Assembly: GCA_963761325.1 (NCBI GenBank)
Contig: CAVXGZ010000001.1
Span: 1,736,001-1,800,000 of the forward strand
Direction: 5' to 3'
Length of the DNA: 64,000 bases
Source of the DNA: Streptantibioticus_C sp963761325
GTDB taxonomy: Bacteria; Actinomycetota; Actinomycetes; Streptomycetales; Streptomycetaceae
Positions 62,768-64,000 of the stretch are shown here, in pieces (position 1 is the stretch's first letter; each line of letters opens with the position of its first letter). Under the pieces are notes generated by a model. That model did not search any database. It saw only the letters and a program-made list of their open reading frames with translations, and was not told the DNA's origin. The position numbers and the translations under genes were made by a program.

Positions 62768-62783
62768 TGTGATCTATGTCACG
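62768..62783. promoter_or_regulatory. Crp/GlxR-type binding site upstream of psd-pssA
   Basis: TGTGA-TCTATG-TCACG matches the TGTGA-N6-TCACA consensus of actinobacterial Crp/GlxR proteins at 9 of 10 positions, with the usual central TA. It lies 25 bases beyond the acyl-CoA dehydrogenase stop and 128 bases before the psd start, so psd-pssA is the probable target. Confidence 0.6.
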
Positions 62784-62808
62784 TGCATATCGTTACAAAA
62801 GCTGATTT

Positions 62809-64000
62809 CTAGCCTTGGATTCGGTACTCCTCCAGGAGCCTTCGCCCGATGATCATCTTTTGGATCTCAGCGGTACCTTCACCGATCAACAACATCGGCG
62901 CCTCCCGGTAGAGCCGTTCGATCTCGTACTCCTTGCTGAATCCGTACCCGCCGTGGATGCGGAAGGAGTCCTCGACGACTTCCTTGCAGAATTCCGAAGC
63001 GAGATATTTCGCCATTCCTGCTTCCAGGTCGTTGCGCTGGCCGGAATCCTTCTTGCGCGCCGCGTTGATCATCATCTGGTGGGCGGCCTCCACCTTGGTC
63101 GCCATTTCGGCGAGCTTGAACTGGATGGCCTGGTGTTCGGCGATCGCCTTGCCGAAGGTGTGCCGCTGCTGGGCGTAGTCGACGCCCAACTCGAAGGCCC
63201 GGCGGGCCACTCCGCAGCCGCGCGCCGCCACGTTGACCCGGCCGACCTCGACACCGTCCATCATCTGGTAGAAGCCGCGGCCGCTGGCCTCGCCGAGCAC
63301 CCGGTCGGCCGGCACCCGCACGTCCTGGAGCACCAACTCCGTGGTGTCGACGCCCTTGTAGCCCATCTTCTCGATCTTCCCCGGCACGGTGAGCCCCGGC
63401 ACCGTGGCGTTCGGCCCGAAGCCGGGCTCCTTCTCGATCAGGAAGGTGGTCATCGACCTGTGCGGCGCCGCGCCCTCCGGCTGGCCCTCGTCGGTGCGGC
63501 ACAGCACGGCGACCAGGTTGGAGGTGCCGCCGTTGGTCAGCCACATCTTCTGGCCGTTGATCACGTAGGCGTCGCCGTCGCGCACCGCCTTGGTGCGGAT
63601 CGCCGAGACGTCCGAGCCGAGGCCGGGCTCCGACATCGAGAACGCGCCGCGGATGTCGCCGGCCGCCATCTTCGGCAGGAAGTGGTCCCGCTGCTCCTGG
63701 GTGCCGTGCTGCTTGATCATGTAGGCGACGATGAAATGGGTGTTGATGATGCCGGAGACGCTCATCCAGCCCCGGGCGATCTCCTCCACGCACAGCGCGT
63801 ACGTCAGCAGGGACTCGCCCAGCCCGCCGTACTCCTCGGGGATCATCAGCCCGAAGACGCCCAACTCCTTGAGCCCCTCGACGATCTGCGCCGGGTACTC
63901 GTCGCGGCGCTCCAACTCGCCGGCGACCGGCAGGATCTCCTTGTCGACGAAGTCGCGGACCGTGCGCAGGATCTCGCGCTGGATGTCGGTCAGGCCCTCG
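62809..64000 (-). CDS. Acyl-CoA dehydrogenase, C-terminal part (5' end outside window)
   Basis: 397 codons of an acyl-CoA dehydrogenase running off the right edge; TAG at 62809-62811 ends it. FSMSEPGLGSDVSAIRTKA and WLTNGGTSNLVAVLC are FAD-contact regions, and the catalytic Glu is in LLIGEGTAEIQKMIIGRRLLEEYRI. The chain continues without a break in codon use to the window edge, so the start is outside. In actinomycetes a dehydrogenase beside psd-pssA often belongs to the ethylmalonyl-CoA pathway, but nothing here proves it. Confidence 0.9.
   Translation of the reverse strand, partial: EGLTDIQREILRTVRDFVDKEILPVAGELERRDEYPAQIVEGLKELGVFGLMIPEEYGGLGESLLTYALCVEEIARGWMSVSGIINTHFIVAYMIKQHGTQEQRDHFLPKMAAGDIRGAFSMSEPGLGSDVSAIRTKAVRDGDAYVINGQKMWLTNGGTSNLVAVLCRTDEGQPEGAAPHRSMTTFLIEKEPGFGPNATVPGLTVPGKIEKMGYKGVDTTELVLQDVRVPADRVLGEASGRGFYQMMDGVEVGRVNVAARGCGVARRAFELGVDYAQQRHTFGKAIAEHQAIQFKLAEMATKVEAAHQMMINAARKKDSGQRNDLEAGMAKYLASEFCKEVVEDSFRIHGGYGFSKEYEIERLYREAPMLLIGEGTAEIQKMIIGRRLLEEYRIQG

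Overview
The window is a very GC-rich, densely coding stretch of chromosome that looks like Streptomyces or a close relative in the Streptomycetaceae. Codon third positions are almost all G or C. Starts are often GTG or TTG, stop/start overlaps of the ATGA/GTGA type are common, and many small proteins resemble families I know mainly from streptomycetes. An allantoin regulon with an IclR-type repressor, an F420-type oxidoreductase and SCP2/AIM24-type genes fit that placement. I see no rRNA, tRNA, CRISPR array, insertion sequence, integrase or origin.

Layout. 1-9018: tail of an XdhC gene, two acyl-CoA synthetases, a TetR-controlled ABC exporter, a polytopic membrane protein, Lrp and TetR regulators, and a zinc-ribbon protein with a decayed Mrr-like nuclease fold. 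9289-19676: purine-ring catabolism (thiamine-binding-like protein, HTH regulator, uraD, uraH, uricase, 8-oxoguanine deaminase, malate synthase, MobA-like nucleotidyltransferase, AllR-like IclR repressor, allantoinase, allantoicase). Urate is taken to allantoin and then to glyoxylate, which malate synthase consumes. Three copies of one palindrome (TTCAACA-N3-TGTTGAA type) lie on or beside the promoters of uraD, malate synthase and allantoinase, so one repressor probably controls all three units. 19740-27989: GH1 beta-glucosidase, MalEFG-type sugar importer, a divergent ROK repressor with a shared operator, AIM24 protein, KDPG aldolase and a glutathione-peroxidase-family enzyme. 28041-36046: a sugar/inositol ABC importer divergent from iolC, an aldolase-like gene, iolB and iolD (part of myo-inositol catabolism; iolA, iolE and iolG are not here).

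36133-48817: UBP zinc finger, ROK glucokinase with a membrane partner, methyltransferase, a PuuR/PuuP/PuuB-like amine operon, a fused PcaD-PcaC enzyme, exonuclease III, a ZIP transporter and several small conserved proteins. 48995-55200: a reductive-pyrimidine operon (beta-ureidopropionase, class III aminotransferase, dihydropyrimidinase, F420-type oxidoreductase, NCS1 permease). No dihydropyrimidine dehydrogenase is present, and the F420-type enzyme stands where one would be expected. 55148-64000: Sir2 deacylase, carotenoid-desaturase-like oxidoreductase, SCP2 protein, gamma-glutamyltransferase-family enzyme, glycerate kinase, phosphatidylserine synthase and decarboxylase, and the C-terminal part of an acyl-CoA dehydrogenase.

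Main oddities. Three genes between 53.6 and 61.1 kb (NCS1 permease, Sir2, glycerate kinase) each carry a single extra base that breaks an otherwise intact frame; I saw no such break in the preceding 53 kb. Well-formed operators or terminators can be read at several divergent or convergent junctions. The window as a whole is a nucleobase and sugar salvage region rather than a mobile island.
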